Of a DNA stretch of 64,000 nt, positions 1 to 13,053 are shown piece after piece (within the stretch, counting starts at the first letter, position 1; every line of letters starts with the position of its first letter). Position numbers and translations under genes: made by a program. Below the pieces are notes generated by a model. That model saw only the letters and a program-made list of their open reading frames with translations, was not told the origin of the DNA and made no database searches. The DNA is taken from the NCBI GenBank assembly GCA_004335835.1, contig RWJK01001502.1, positions 66,700 to 130,699 of the forward strand. The letters run 5' to 3'. Origin of the DNA: Scenedesmus sp. ARA3 (taxonomy: Eukaryota; Chlorophyta; Chlorophyceae; Sphaeropleales; Scenedesmaceae).

Positions 1-3000
1 GGCTATGCGCTGCCGCTGTCCGCCTGCAAAAGTGCATTTGCGGAGCAGGGAAATGAGGGATGCAATGAGTAGTTGGTCAGGATACAACTAGCGCATAGAT
101 TGTAACTCAGGTTCATGCTGCTGCTGCTCACATGCAATGGTGCCTGCCATATTTGCGCCCACAAACTATCTGCTCATGTCAACATTACTGCTGTGCTCAT
201 CGTCTTATTCAGGCAGCTGCAACGCTGCTTGCTGCAGTGCTGCCCACCTGACAGCAACCCTCTGCAAGCGCTACATTTGCTGACTGTCCTGTCTCTGTCA
301 TAGCTGCGAGGCTTTCTGCCGTGCTCACCTGATAGCAGTGTGCCTCTGTCCCCGACCAGCGTGTTGTAGCCCTCCGGCAACTCAGTGATGAACTCGTGCG
401 CATTCGCAGCCTCCGCAGCGGCCTGGATCTCCTCTGCGCTGCAGCGCCCAAACTTGCCGTACGCAATGTTGTCTGCGATGCTGCCGCTGAAGAGCACAGG
501 CTCCTGGCTGACCATGGCCACTGCGCGGGCCCACTCGCCTCGCGAGAAGTCCGAAGTGGGGCGGCCAGCCAGCCGGATGTTGCCCACCTGCAGGAGACAC
601 AAAAACGCAGTGCGGCAGTGCAACACAGTGATGCTGATATGCAGAGCTTGTGTACACACCCAGGTGTACGGGCGTATTGGCAGCAGGTGCAGCATGGCAG
701 CTGCTTCAGCAAACAGGCCTGGCATCGCAGGCAAAAGTTGTAAGCAGGAGCGCAGGCAGCGGCTGCTGTTACAGCTGCCACTCGGCCTGCCATGCAGTGG
801 CTCCCCAACACAACACGGCTAGCACTCTGCCTTTGCAGCGGCACCTAGCACCAGCACATCCACCGCCTGCTGACAACCCTAACACTTTTCAACACAACAC
901 TGCTAGCACTCTGCCTATGCAGCTGCCCCCAGCTTCAGCCCATGTACTGCAGCCCCCACCTGCGGCTCATAGAATCGCGACAGCAGCGCTGCCACTGTGG
1001 ACTTGCCCGCCCCGCTGCGCCCCACCAGCGCAGTCACTGTGCCGTGCTTCAGCTGCAGGTTGATGTCCCGCAGCACTGCACACACAACACGGCAGCAGCA
1101 GCAGCAGCAACTATTCAACAATCTGCATCAGGGACACTGACGAGCAGTGCATATGTCCTGCAGGTCAACCAGACAGGTCATGCACGCCCTTCCCTGCGCT
1201 GCATCACTGCCGCAATACAGCCAACGCCTGTCCCACCAGCCAACAAGCAAGCCCCTCTCTCCCACAAGCCCGCCGCAAGCCCCCTGCAACCTGCCCCACC
1301 AGCAAACAAACTATCCTACATTCCCACCAAAAAGCCTCCAAGTACCGCACCTGCCATCTCCTTGCGCACTGGGTAGGAGAAGCTCACGTTCACCAGCTCC
1401 AGGTCACCCTGCCTTGCCGCTGCCACAGCTGCCTCGCCAGCCTTGTCAGCATATGGCTCAAACACGGGCTCAGCACCGTTGGCCACCTCCCACCAGGCCC
1501 CGGGAGGCAGCGCGCCGTACATTGACGGGTCCGGGTCCGACGCCTGGATCATGCGCCGCACCTGCAGGGGTCAAGGTAGGATGAGGTAGGGGGTGGGGTG
1601 GGGTGGGGGAAGGGTAAGTGCAAAGCAGCAGGTATAGGAAAACAAAGAACATGATGGACTACAGAAAAGAGATGGCAGGCAGGAGCTGGGCACAAACGCG
1701 CATAAAAGCGCACAAAAGACGACGGTAAATGGGAGGCAGCAGTGCATCATTGTCACACGCAGAATCTCATGCACCGCTGCTATATTGTCACATACGTTAG
1801 CCACATCACAAAGTCACAGCATGCAATCGTCTCCACCCCGCCCAGTACTTGAAACAGGTCGCACTGCCTCCTGACAACTGTCAGTCTCACCCGGTCAAAC
1901 GCGCCGGAGGCCCGCCGTAGCTCCGACAGCGTGTTGACCGCCCCTTGCGTGGCGTACATGAGGCTGAACGTAAACCCTATACCGCTGACCAGCACGCCAA
2001 TCGGCATCATGCCGTGGCTGACAAGGTAGCCTCCCCATGCATACAGCATGAGCAGGCTGAGGTGGATGGCCATGCGGTTGGTGGCCTCAAAGGTGGCCTT
2101 GGCAGCGCCAAACTGGCGGCCCGCGGCAAAGCTGGCGACCACTTCGGACTGGAATCGCTCCCGCTCCAGCGCCTCGCCTACGAGAGGAGAATGTTGACAG
2201 CAAAGCAAGGGACAAGGCACAGATGGACACATGTCAGGCAGGAGAGCAAGTGATGAGGCGGATCCATCGAACCCCTGTCCCAGGCTGGAAGCGCTCCCGC
2301 TCCAGCGCCTCGTCTGGTGGTAGTAGCAACAGAGAAGGCACAACGCACAAGAGTGCGAGAAGTCACAAGTTATGTAGTGAAGCAACGAAGGAGGCACGGA
2401 ACACACGGAGAACAATACTGCCAGCAGGTTGGCACTTGGCGATGTAATCTGGTGCGCGATGAGTGTTGGACAGCACGAGTCACAGGTCATGCAAGTCCAT
2501 AGAAGCTGGCTGCTTCGCTGCTGTCGGACAACCTGCTGCTGTATGTAAAACTGCCACTGCCCAGCAGTCCAACTAGCGCCCCTGGCACACTGGCTGCACT
2601 TGACTTCTAGCGTAGCACCAGTCAGAAACAGGGTACCATGCCAGCTGTTCACCAGTAGTGGCTGCCTTGCTGCCTTGCACGCATTTGACCCCCATGCAGC
2701 TCAGCTGCATCAACAACACCTGCTGATGCAGTGCCGCACCACCCACCTGCAAAGCTGCGCACGGTGCGCATGTTTTGGAAGGCCTGATACGCCACGCCCG
2801 CCATGCGCTGCAGCGCTGCTGACTGTGCTGCCTCCACAGGCCGTGTGCTGCGGCGGTACAGTGCTGCTGCTACTGCCGTGACCACAATGACGATGGACAC
2901 TGCTGGCGCTAGCCGCCACGACAGGCAGAACAGTACGACCACTGCGCCCGCTGCTTCTAAGAAAGCTCTCAGGCCGCGGTCCCGGGAGCAGTTGCTGCAA

Positions 3001-4628
3001 CAGGCAGGGCAGCAAGGGAAGTGAACAACAAATGCAGCAGAAGCATGGCGCAGAGGAAAGGCAGCAGGAGGCAATCAGACAAGCAAGGTGTCAGCAGCAT
3101 CAAAAAGCGTAGGTACAGCATGGCGATGAGGTGCGGGCCATAACGCGACAACCAACTACGCTACATTTCCTTACTGCTGGCACTGCAACCTGTCTACTAC
3201 CCCTGCCATGTCAACTACGACAGCGCTGTTGCACTGGCGATCTGCAACTATCTACATGCAGCATTGACAGCAAGCTCAACGCCTGCATCTGCTGCTGTTC
3301 TTTTGACACCCTACTGCCGGCACCGCTCACTTGAAGATGAAGGTGCGGATAGTGTCCAGCTCTGTGCTAATCAGGCTCTGCAGCGCAGTGGCGCTGTGCC
3401 TGTCATAGAACTCGATCTTCTGCATCAGCAGCGTGCGGAACAGCTCCATGCGCAGCGTGGCTAGCACCTTCTCGCCCGCTGCAATGATGTTGACCATGTA
3501 CACACGCGTGAGCAGCGGCTCCAGCAGGTAGCCGACCAGCAGCACACCAAACACCTGGCAGCAGCAGCAGCAGCACCACATGACCACCCAAAGTAACAGG
3601 AAGTAATGCGGGTTGTAGTAACTGCAGCTCCAGCAGGTAGCCCGCCAGCAGCCCGCCAAACACATGTATCCAAACAATGCCTCAAAGACACTAACGGGCT
3701 ACGAGATAAACCAAACAGGCAAAGTATGCTGGGCGAGCACTGAGCATATGAGAGGGAGGCAGGTTTGTGTTATAATCAACTCTGACGTCAGGGATGGCCT
3801 CCGCGCCTGTCCTGTATGCTTGCACGCGCGTCCAGCTGCTGTGCTGTGTTCCATGACAGACTTAAAACACTGCTGTACTCGAAAGAAGGCCCTGTTGCAG
3901 CTGTCTTACCCTGGAGCTGCTTCCATCTCTCTTTGGCCAAGGGACATGTACCTACTGCTGCTGCTTGCTGATGTACGCTTGCTTGTCTGCACTAACCACT
4001 GCCTTCTGCCCACCTTGGCATATCTCTCCATGGGGTGTTGCTGCACCAGGTGCTCAAACAGCATGCCTGACAGCACCGGCGCTGCTAGGTTGCTAACTGT
4101 GCACAGCACCACAGTAACAGCTGCCACCAGCAGGTGCTGCTTGTGCTGCAGCGCTATGCCGAGGATGTACTCGTTGTCAAGCGGTGCACGCTTTGGGCGC
4201 GTGTACACCCTGCAGAGCAGTGTGTTTGCAGCAGTGATAACAGCAGTGTAACCTGTACAATGCACGGTGCTGAATCCATGTTACAGACATACACTTTGAT
4301 GGTGTGGCTGTGCATGTGACTTGGCAGCAGCATCAGCAGCAGTACATGCTCTGTTCATTGCAGGCTCCCCATGCACAGCAGCAGCTCAACAGGGAACAGC
4401 ATGGAGGCCAAGCATCTTTACTCACCACTCATCTTTGCTGGCCTTTGCTCCTAGGCTGACTGCATTAGCGAGCTTGTCTAGGGAGTTGGAGCTGGAGTGC
4501 ACCCCAGCCTGTGCCTCAGATCTGATTCGGAGAAGCACGCGTGTTGCGCAGCCCGGTCTGACACATAACGACTGCCTAGATTGCCTCTGCCCGGTGCAGC
4601 TCCCCCGAGGGAGCCTGCACTGCAGCAT
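1..4628 (-). CDS. ABCB-type half ABC transporter (TAP/ABCB28-like), 3' end beyond window
   Basis: Membrane exporter: one transmembrane domain followed by one ATP-binding cassette, expected to work as a dimer. Exons on the minus strand: 4628-4426, 4209-4014, 3554-3331, 2994-2747, 2177-1891, 1561-1351, 1075-960, 587-329, 23-1 (continues off the edge); all phases agree. About 590 residues are visible. The first ATG opens an Arg/Ser-rich leader (about residues 1-40) that looks like an organelle transit peptide. The transmembrane domain follows, with the family segment [11 protein letters not shown]. The cassette carries Walker A (GRSGAGKST) and the Q-loop region ([10 protein letters not shown]). 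The signature [10 protein letters not shown] is split by the last intron, after LSG. Walker B and the H-loop lie outside the window. Resemblance is strongest to plant ABCB28-type proteins; substrate unknown. Two introns hold partial copies of the following exon. Confidence 0.9.
2149..2312 (-). repeat. Partial duplicate of ABC exon 5 acceptor edge
   Basis: Bases 2149-2176, the 5' coding edge of the exon encoding GEALERERF, recur at 2285-2312 in the upstream intron with 1 mismatch in 28. An AG is still present at the matching splice position of the copy. Confidence 0.85.
3519..3666 (-). repeat. Partial duplicate of ABC exon 3 acceptor edge
   Basis: Bases 3519-3557 (the 5' edge of the exon starting [13 protein letters not shown], plus its acceptor) recur at 3628-3666 in the preceding intron with about 5 mismatches in 39. 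The copy reads [13 protein letters not shown], but its acceptor AG has become TG, so it should not be used. Confidence 0.85.
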
Positions 4629-5032
4629 CGGCACCCGCACCCCGGTGCTGTTGGCTACTACGCAGGATATTTTCGCGCGTGTACTGCAGCTCTGTGTAGA
4701 TAAGGTGCGTTACAGACAGAAGCGAAAGTGTTCGAAACTCCTTACACTGTTCTGCAGCGAACACCAACAGCAACAGAAGACGATCTATGCGCAGATGAAC
4801 TGCCACACTGCCACTGTCACTGTGCCAAGTATGAACCAAACCACTGAGTTAGAAAGTATACACGTGTACTAAAGAAATGTAAGGACAGCTGGTGCATCAC
4901 ATGGCTCAAATCACACAATGTACATGGCAGTTACAAATCACTCAAGTGGATCACGCGTAACACTGTAGTAACAGATGCACCTGCACCATGTCCCCAGCTC
5001 ATGCACATGCAACCTCCCTCCTGTTATCGCGC
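4629..5032. other. Intergenic: ABC transporter upstream / kelch gene 3' region
   Basis: This 400-base spacer lies between the ABC transporter start and the kelch gene stop, both on the minus strand. It must hold the transporter promoter and the kelch 3' UTR. No gene is seen. Confidence 0.6.
4931..4935 (-). terminator. TGTAA polyadenylation signal for the kelch gene
   Basis: A TGTAA pentamer on the minus strand, about 100 nt beyond the kelch stop. TGTAA is the usual green-algal poly(A) signal and the spacing is typical. Confidence 0.5.
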
Positions 5033-8000
5033 CTAGCCCAGCGCAGCCAGCAAGTTGGCGAGGTTTGCCTGCACCTGCGCTGCATGCGCACGAGCCTGGT
5101 TGGCTGCGGCAGTTTTCTGGTCGAGGTCTGCCCTGGCTCTCTCAAGCTCCTCCCTCAGCTTGCCAAGCTCCCCTTCCAGCCGCAACTTCTCAGCTGCCAC
5201 GCCCTACAAAGGAACCACGTGCAACATGCGGAGCAACAGAGCAGCAGCATGAAGATGTAGACACGTGTTTGAGCTTCTGCACAGTCAGTGCAGCAGTAGC
5301 ATCCAGGAATGCTCAGCATGGCTGCCGGCGCAGTGCAGCTAGCGCTCGCGCGCGTGTGCAGTAGCCCCACTCAAAGCATAGCAGTGCTGTGACAAAAATA
5401 AGCAGTGGTTTGTGTCGGGCTTGGCGTCATCAGCCACCTGTCAACTTTTCAATGCAACCCCGCTATCTACGATAGCCACGCATCAACCATCCCAGCAAAC
5501 AAACATCTGGTGTCTTGCCCACACCACGCCACTCACCGTGTGCGTGTGCCGCAGCGCCTCCAGCTGCTGCGCCGACGTCTGCTGCAGCTGCCGGAAGCTC
5601 TCCGCCTTGCGCTGCTGCTCAGCGAGTGCCGCACCCGCTGCCTCCAGCTGCTGCGCCAGCTCAGCAGCCTGCCTGCTGCGCTCCTGCAGGGCTGCCTCGC
5701 GTGCTGCTGCTTCGGCCCTCAGCTGGCTGGTGGCGGCGTCATGCTTGCGCTGCTCGTCAGCAGCAGCATCGTTAAGCCTGAAGCAGCAGCAGCAGGTGCG
5801 GTTTGGTGATGCACGGGTGGCGCAAGCAAAGATAGTGCTGGTTAGGGGGTTTGCTCCGGCAGGGTGCACAATAACTAGCACGCGCATGCGAAAGAGTGAA
5901 CAGCACTTGAAAATGCAGAGTGTTATTTTGAGCTTGTCAGTCATTTGCAGCGACCTGCAAGACTATGATACATATCAGCGCAGTGCAGCACCAGCACTTG
6001 CACAACCCGCCCTGCCAGTGCGCATGCACTGCCGGTGCCGAGGGCCAACCAGCAACGCTGCACCCTCATGCTCCCCGCCATCAAGAGCAGCTAGTGGCTG
6101 CCAACCACAAGTCTTGACAGTGCTCGAAAGATGAAGTGCTCACTTACCGCCGCAGCTCATTCTTGGTGGCCTCCAGGCTGGCACTCATCTCCAGCAGCGC
6201 CTGCTGCTGCTGCTGCCGCTGCTGCAGCGCCGCCTCCTCGGCCCGCCGCTGCTTCTCCTGCTGCGCCGACAGCGCCTCTTGTACAGCGCGCCGCTCCCGC
6301 TGCGCATCCTGCAGCTGGGTCTGCAGCCGCTGGGCCTCTTTGTAGCAGCTCTGCTTGTCTGAGAGGATGCTGTCGCGCTCATGCTCGAGCTTGCTGCGCT
6401 GCTGCCGGCCAGACTCGAGCTGCTGCTGCAGATGCACCAGCTCCTCCTGCAATGCACATGTCACACAAATTTGTTCAAACAGACATGTTGTGAGGTGTGA
6501 GGCAGTAGCCTGCTACAGCAAATAATCAGGCAGTGCGTCTCACACTGCTGATGGGCCCCAAGCAGATGGGTAGCATGTGTGAATTCCCCAATCCCTAAAC
6601 CCTCCCAAACCCTTAACCCCTCCCCAAAGCATCACACTTCGCAGCACATGCACGCAGGCAACCCACCTCGTATAGCTCTTATTCATATCCTTGCGCATCC
6701 CTGTTTCCAACACACTGCAAGCCCGCCAACTACCCTTCAAAAAGAACCAAACCGCCTATACAACCCACCCACCTGCAGCCTCAGCTTCTCGCTGACTGCC
6801 GCCTCCTTGACACCCGGGAAGGCAAGCAACGTCACAAATATTTCGCCGTACAGCGCACACCTCATCACACATGCACTGCAATCTGATTTTGCTGTCTTTG
6901 CAGTATACTGCATGCCAAACCTAAAGTAAAGCTCATCCTGAACCGTGAACAGCAGCCCTCTTTACCCACCTGCGCCGCCTTCTTTCCAACACACAGCATG
7001 GCAGGCGCCGCCAGCCATTATAACAAGCGGACCGAACCTCCTNNNNNNNNNNNNNNNNNNNNNNNNNNNNNNNNNNNNNNNNNNNNNNNNNNNNNNNNNN
7101 NNNNNNNNNNNNNNNNNNNNNNNNNNNNNNNNNNNNNNNNNNNNNNNNNNNNNNNNNNNNNNNNNNNNNNNNNNNNNNNNNNNNNNNNNNNNNNGCAGCG
7201 CCGCCTCAGCCGCCTGCCGCTCCTCGCGCAGCTGGCCCAGCTGCAGCGCCAGCTGCCGCGCCTCGCCCTCCAGGCGGCTGCTGCGGGCCAGCTGCTGCTG
7301 CAGCTGCTCACGCAGCGAGTCCAGCTCGTGCAGGTACTGCAGGGTTGAAGATGCGAGCAAGGGTAAGCAAGGTCGAGAAGGGAAGCATCGCAGCAGTCAC
7401 AGCGCAGGCAAGACGTTGTGGGTGTCAGGCAAGACACAAGGGTCAGGAAAACTTGACGTGTGACACGTCTGCAGCTCAAGCGAAACCAGCCGGATAGGTA
7501 AGACACAGGCTAGCGAGCCGGCTGTCAGAGGACTGACAAAACGGCAGGCAGGCAAAGGGCGTCTAGCTGCAGGCAGGTGTGGAGGCAGGCGGCCCTTCTC
7601 ACCTCTTCTGCATAGCTTGGCGAGGCGGGGCGGCGCAGCTCATAGGCCCCTCCAGCAGCTGCTGCTGCTGCCGCAGCTGCGGCAGCGTATGCTGCTGCGA
7701 TCCCTGGCGACTGCGCACATGGCTGCTGCTGCTGCTGATGATGACCAGGCTGCTGCACCTCGCAGAACGGCTGCTGAGGTATGCGCTGCTGTTGCTGCAC
7801 TTGCCGCCGCGGCGAATGCTGCTGCTGCTGCTGCACCTGCTGGGCTCCACCAGAGCCTGCTCGGCTCGGCCCTGCTGCTGCTGCTGCTGCTGCCCCTCCA
7901 GACCGCTGCCGTTTAGCAACCCGCCACCCACTCGCCTCCTCACATTCAGGGCCAGTAGCTGCAGCAGTGGCAGCATTGCTGCTGCGCCCGAGCGGCGACT

Positions 8001-9830
8001 TGCTGCGGCTGCGGTTGCCAGCTGGCCGCTTGCTGGCCTTACCACTTGCTGCTGCTGCTGCTGCTGCTGCTGCTGGCTGGGCGCCTGTGGCCTGCAGCAC
8101 TGCGGATGGGCTGAGCTGCTTGCCTCTTGCCTTATTCATCATGCGCTGGTAGGCGTCAGGGACGAGAGGAAGCGCCCAGCAGTCTTGCACGTATGTTGTC
8201 TGCTTGCCTGAGCCAGCATAGCCTAGCATGAGATACAGCACATCACCCACCAAGTGCATGGTGTGCGCGGAGCGGCCTGCATGCACAGCGAGAGAAAGGC
8301 ACAAGGCGCACAAGAAGCAGCATGCATTGAGGATATAAACCGGCAAGGAGCAAGGGCAAAGGCCAGGGGCAATTAAGCAGCTGGGAGTAGCAGCCTGCAG
8401 ACATCCGTGCAGGTACCAACTGCCAACAGCTTCAGTACCCGCACACCCAGTCGATATGTTCATTGTGATGGAGCAACGTGCATGCTTCATCACCATCCAG
8501 AGCAACCCACAGTACTGCGCATGCTGACCCCCTGCATCAGGCAAGCAGTTCAGCCAGCTGAGATGCTGCCCCTTCACTCTACAAAACAAAACAACTTACT
8601 CCGCGGCATGTCCTCACAGGGTGCTGGGCTGTCGCACTGGCTCCAGCACAACGCAGCGCCAGCCACCACCAGGCTGTACACGTCACCCAGCCGCTCCTTG
8701 GCCCCTGCATTGTCCTGCACTGCCCCGCCATACACGATGATGCGGCCGTGGTACGTGACAGCCCTGCAATGGGGCACGCCAGAGGAGCACAGGTGAGGCT
8801 GAGTTGCGCAGGGGGCGTGAATGTGTGCGGCAAACATGCTGGAAAGCAGAGAAGCACTTCGGCACGCTGAGATAGATGCCATGAAGTAAAGTGCCCATAG
8901 GTACTTGTCGCACACAGATACCTAGAGCGCAGCTGCTGTGCCCATGCATAGAGTCTGCTGGAAGAGACCTCACAGCGTGCACCAAGCAGTTGTGCTGCAG
9001 TTGCAGCTCGCCTGCAGGCTCCCGCTCACCTGTGGCTGCTGCGCGTCAGCGGCGCTGTGCCGTTCACATTGTCGGGCTTGTACCACGCGTTGTCCAGCAC
9101 ATCATAGATGAACAGCGCTGCATCGTTTGGCACAATGCCGTGGATGTGGCGCCCTCCGTAGATGAAGGCGCGGTCACCAACCTGTGTGCAGAGTGATTGC
9201 AAAGCTTAGCGTCAGCAGCGCAATGTACTGCATCAGCACGGGTGCTGCTGATTGAAGCAAAGTACGCCAGCAGCATGCAGGATCCACACCAGTCTGCGGG
9301 GTGATGCACTACAAGGGTGACTGTGTTGTGCTCAGGTTGTTGTGCATGAAGCATGGCCGCGCTGAGCGCTGTCGCTCACCATGCTCATGCTGTGGTAGCC
9401 GCGGCGTGACGGCGGCTGGCCTTTGAAAGACTGCACGTGCTCAACAACACCCCTGCAGCAGTAGGGGCCACGCAGCACAAGCACCAGCACATCAGTGCCC
9501 CACCCTCTCTGCCAAATCATTTCCATGATAAGTAGGCATTGCTTCCAAAGACAGCTACAAACAACACTTGCACCACGGCAACCCCAACAATCAAGCACGG
9601 CTGAACCAGACATGCTGCAGCTCCTGTTGCTGATCATTGCTGCAGCTCTTGCGCCACTCGCCTGTCTGTGTGCAGCAGCAGCAGCTCGTCAGTCATGTTC
9701 AGCTCCCGGTCCTCCTCTGGGTCTGTGTTGCGGCTGTAGCCGCCAAACACGATGATGGTGGCGGGCCTGCGCGGGTGCACCTCCGCTGCATGCGCGCAGC
9801 GCATGAGCAGCTGCTGAGGGTCCCTTTTGG

Positions 9831-9875
<45 letters not shown>

Positions 9876-11039
9876 CGCAGGACACAAGACAGCAGGCATG
9901 TGCGGCATGAGCAGTGCTGCGTATCGCGCGGCTGCAGTGCAACAGGGTGACACGCAGCTAGGGCTGCAAATTTCTTTGCTTGACACCAACTGTAACAAGC
10001 ATTTTTATGCTTACACCCTCAGCTAGGGCATGACCAAGTGCATGGGTCTCTGTCTTCGCTGAGACTCCAGGAGACTGCAGCACATCAACTCGCAGGCAAG
10101 TTGAGAGAAGAAGCACTCCATTCCATGCCAGCTAGCCAGCAGCCCTGCCTGCCACTCACTCCACATGCGCCTGCTTCCAGCTGCTGCTGACCAGGTCCAA
10201 GTAGAACACGTCACTGTACACGTCATTGTCATTCATGCCACCTGAAAGAGCGGCACAGCAGGCAAGCAAATGGCAGCTGTTGTAGCGTTAGCTAACCACG
10301 TGCACCTGGGGGTGCTGGGGGTGCTGCTTGCCAGGCTGCAGCAGCCTCCTGTGCAACTGGTAATCATGTCACACGCCTGCCACTGCCAACCCGCACAGCT
10401 GTGCAGCAGGAGAACTTTTGTGCTGCCCCAAAGTTGCAGCTGGCCATCAGCAGCAGCTGCTTCTATGAAGCAGTGTGTGCAGGGCCGAGCAAGCAGCTGG
10501 GAACAGCACCTATGATCCAGATTTTGGAGCCAATGAGTGTGGCAGTATGGTTGGCGCGTGGCTTGCAGGGGCACCGCGGGCCCAGCGACCACTGGCTCGT
10601 AGCGGTGTCAAACACCAGCAGGTCATTGTAGAACTTTGACCCCTTGCGGCCCCTGCAAGCGCACGCGGAGCAGTTGATAGTGTCGACAGCAGGGCTGCGC
10701 TGCTGCAAGTGGTGGTAAGCGCAAGTAGAGACTACCTGTTCTGTGTGTGCATCAGATGAGTAGTGCGGGCTTGATCAGCGGCTAGCACTAGTAAGTGCAC
10801 ACTGAAATTGTACTGATGCACAGCTGCTGGCTGTGGAGAGCTGTGTTGGCGGCCAGAAGTCAGCAATTATGCACCTCAGTGGCTGAGAGTGCGTGACACT
10901 GCCGTTTTACTCACCCAAAGACATAGACCTTGCTGCCAACAACAGTTGCAGAGTGTCCAGCCCTCTCCAGCAGCAGCCCATCTGTCTCGCAGCCAAACTG
11001 CACAAGCTGCCACCTCCGAGCAGTGCTGCTGTTTGTCAT
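5033..11039 (-). CDS. Kelch-propeller protein with C-terminal coiled coil (interrupted by assembly gap)
   Basis: Likely cytosolic scaffold. Exons: 11039-10915, 10652-10510, 10241-10160, 9766-9662, 9452-9380, 9181-9030, 8763-8600, 8276-7603, 7336-(gap), possibly 6805-6773, 6446-6148, 5777-5537, 5203-5033. The first eight give 506 in-phase residues. Residues about 1-310 are about six kelch blades, each with a glycine pair and a distal Trp (KVYVFGG, RIIVYGG, QWSLGP, CWALPLV). An Ala/Gln/Ser-rich linker of roughly 180 residues follows, partly CAG-tract encoded. The rest is charged heptad coiled coil (SLREQLQQQLARS, ERARADLDQK). The ATG starts MTNSSTARRW just before blade 1. The 9661-9453 intron only fits the frame as GC-AG. 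The layout resembles plant ACBP4/5, but no acyl-CoA-binding domain is present; tea1-like polarity proteins are another possibility. Confidence 0.85.
7043..7194. other. Assembly gap (152 N) inside kelch gene coiled-coil region
   Basis: A run of 152 unknown bases truncates the exon beginning at 7336 and may hide one or more coiled-coil exons. Flanking DNA on both sides is dense in CAG/CTG-type repeats, a likely reason for failed assembly. Confidence 0.99.
7643..8090 (-). repeat. Coding trinucleotide-repeat block (poly-Ala/poly-Gln linker of kelch gene)
   Basis: Several interrupted (CTG)n tracts on the plus strand are read on the minus strand as Ala and Gln runs inside kelch exon 8. They separate the propeller from the coiled coil and are expected to vary in length between strains. 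Confidence 0.8.
9835..9873. repeat. (CAG)n microsatellite in a kelch intron
   Basis: An uninterrupted (CAG)13 tract on the plus strand, (CTG)n in the sense of the gene, about 70-110 nt upstream of the exon 4 acceptor. Confidence 0.9.
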
Positions 11040-12425
11040 ATATCAGTAGCAGCTCGAGCAGCTGGTGGTTATGGAAGGCATGGCTCAGGTGAGCAGGGAC
11101 AGTGCAGCAGTAGGGCTCTTCATGAGTGTATAGAGCAGTTCAGCGTCCTGCCGCTCAATAACTGGACACAAAACAGTAACGAACACATGAAAGCTTTGCC
11201 GATCGGGATAAAGCTCCTACGGGATAGTAGTTCAAACAGTCAAGAACAGTCGACAGCTGTTGCTGGCATTGGCCGTGTCGTTTGAAATGTGGAAATGATA
11301 CTTATCATAAGACTTCAGCAGATACGGTGCGTTGCAGCCGTGCTGAGCACTGCGCAACAGTGCTGTTCGGATGTTACGTGCCGTGCTGCGCTGCTGTGGA
11401 AGCTGAGCGGTCATTTGTTATGCCAGCGGCTGCATGGTCCCTGCGTGCATTATGGTGTCACGGTCACCTTTCAGCTCACGTGCTTCTGCAACTGCAGACC
11501 CACAGGTAACGGTGTTCATACACCTGTGGTTTGGCCAGCAGCAGCCACGGCACGTGGCCTGGATCTGATGTGAAACAGCACAGCATGTATAAGAACGAAT
11601 TTACAGCATGTGGCAAGCATAAGGTGGCTCATGCTGTTGCTGTAGATGTGTTGCTCACAAAACTGCGAAAATCCTTCGAACTCACCAGAAGTTCCAGACC
11701 TGGCCAGCGCCAAGCATCTGCCTAAACACTACGGCCGCTGGTGGACCATGAAACATCACGATAGTATGAAATTGGTACAATGATAGCTTCGTCAAATTAC
11801 AGTGCGCACTGATGCCCTGCATTGTGGGCTCACCTCCCAGCCAATGCTATGCCAACACCAACTCCACGCACAAATTCAATATACATGCATGAGCCATGCG
11901 CCCAGTGTCAGTCACAACCACCAGATGGTGCTACGTGCAGCGGGGTATGCAGACCACAGTTGAACAGCGAGCAGCTGCTGCAAATCTGCGTACAACCAGC
12001 TGGCAGCTGTTTGGCAAACAATGCAGCCTTGAACAGGCATGCTACTGGGTACATAACTTACTGACACGTGCCATCACTGAGCAGGGATGCAGGGACAAGC
12101 AGAGCCGAGGACGCAGCAAACCGCTGGCTGACGACAGCACAGCTCTGCAAGTTGCTGGCGCAGCACAGCGCTTGCGATGCTGCTGCAGTGCTGCAGCCCC
12201 TTCTGTTTGTCTGTGCTGCGCCGTGCCCCTAGCAGGGATCATGTTTTCAAGCCGGCATGCGCTGCTGCACACGCACGCCCAGGTGCAACAGGCTCCCCCA
12301 CTATCTGTTCTACGAAAACACATTCAGACCTGAGGAACGCACGCCGCTGGCCGCACCATGTGCAGCTGCCGTGCGGGCAGACTGCGAATCAAGCTGCGCT
12401 GCTGGCGCTGCAGGCGTCCCTGCCA

Positions 12426-12456
<31 letters not shown>

Positions 12457-12458
12457 AT
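11040..12458. other. Intergenic between kelch gene start and ACP stop
   Basis: About 1.4 kb holding the ACP 3' UTR and kelch promoter. Composition is more AT-rich than the genes. No convincing exon was found on either strand. It contains one copy of a dispersed 25-bp repeat (11581-11605), whose minus strand also carries a TGTAA. Confidence 0.5.
11581..11605. repeat. Dispersed 25-bp exact repeat, copy 1
   Basis: Identical over 25 bases to 20689-20713, same orientation, 9.1 kb away. The core is GTATAAGAACGAATTTAC, which is not low-complexity. It is intergenic, upstream of the kelch gene. Confidence 0.85.
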
Positions 12459-13053
12459 TTACTTGGCCATGGGGTGGCTGGCGATGTAGTTGATGGCGTC
12501 CTCAACCGAAAAGATCTTGTCTGCATCTGCATCTGGGATCTCCACTGCAAACTCCTCCTCAAAGGCCATGACCAGCTCCACAACATCCAAGCTGTCCAGA
12601 CCCAAGTCCTTCTCAAAGTGAGCAGCTGGGTTCACCTGCATGCACACAACGCAGCAGCATTATATGAGCAGCAGTTCAACGGAAATGCCTGGCCATGCAG
12701 GTGCGGCTGCACACAGTCTGCAAGGAAGGGGATGTGACTGGGATGCGATCTCAGGTGCTGCTGCTGCTGCTGCTGCTGGTGCTACTGCTGTTGGTGCTAG
12801 TGCTGCTGCTGCTGCTGAACATGTGGGCGTGGTGCCCCACCTTTGCCGGATCGATCTTCTCAAAGTGCTTTGTGACATCGATGACCCTGCTAGTGACCTC
12901 GTCCTTATCCAGGTGCTGGCCACCAGCAAATGCCCTTGTGAGGGAGAGGCCAAGCCCTGCCAGGCCCTGGCTCGCTGTGCTGCTGTACACTGCCTGCTGC
13001 ACTGGCATGCGCAGGTGGCGCAGAATACCCTGTCCCAGCTGGTTGAGTGCCAT
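12459..13053 (-). CDS. Mitochondrial acyl carrier protein
   Basis: Small carrier that holds acyl chains on a 4'-phosphopantetheine arm. In mitochondria it serves octanoate/lipoate synthesis and binds LYR proteins of complex I and the Fe-S machinery. Two exons, 13053-12841 and 12635-12459, join in phase 0 to give 129 residues. The leader (about 1-45, [15 protein letters not shown]...) is basic and amphipathic, like a mitochondrial targeting peptide. The carrier domain has [11 protein letters not shown], typical of the mitochondrial type, and the attachment motif DLGLDSLD with Ser86. It ends [17 protein letters not shown]. The intron just after the donor is a long CAG-type tract in the sense direction. 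Upstream TTG codons in frame exist, but the ATG at 13053 is the natural start. Confidence 0.93.
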
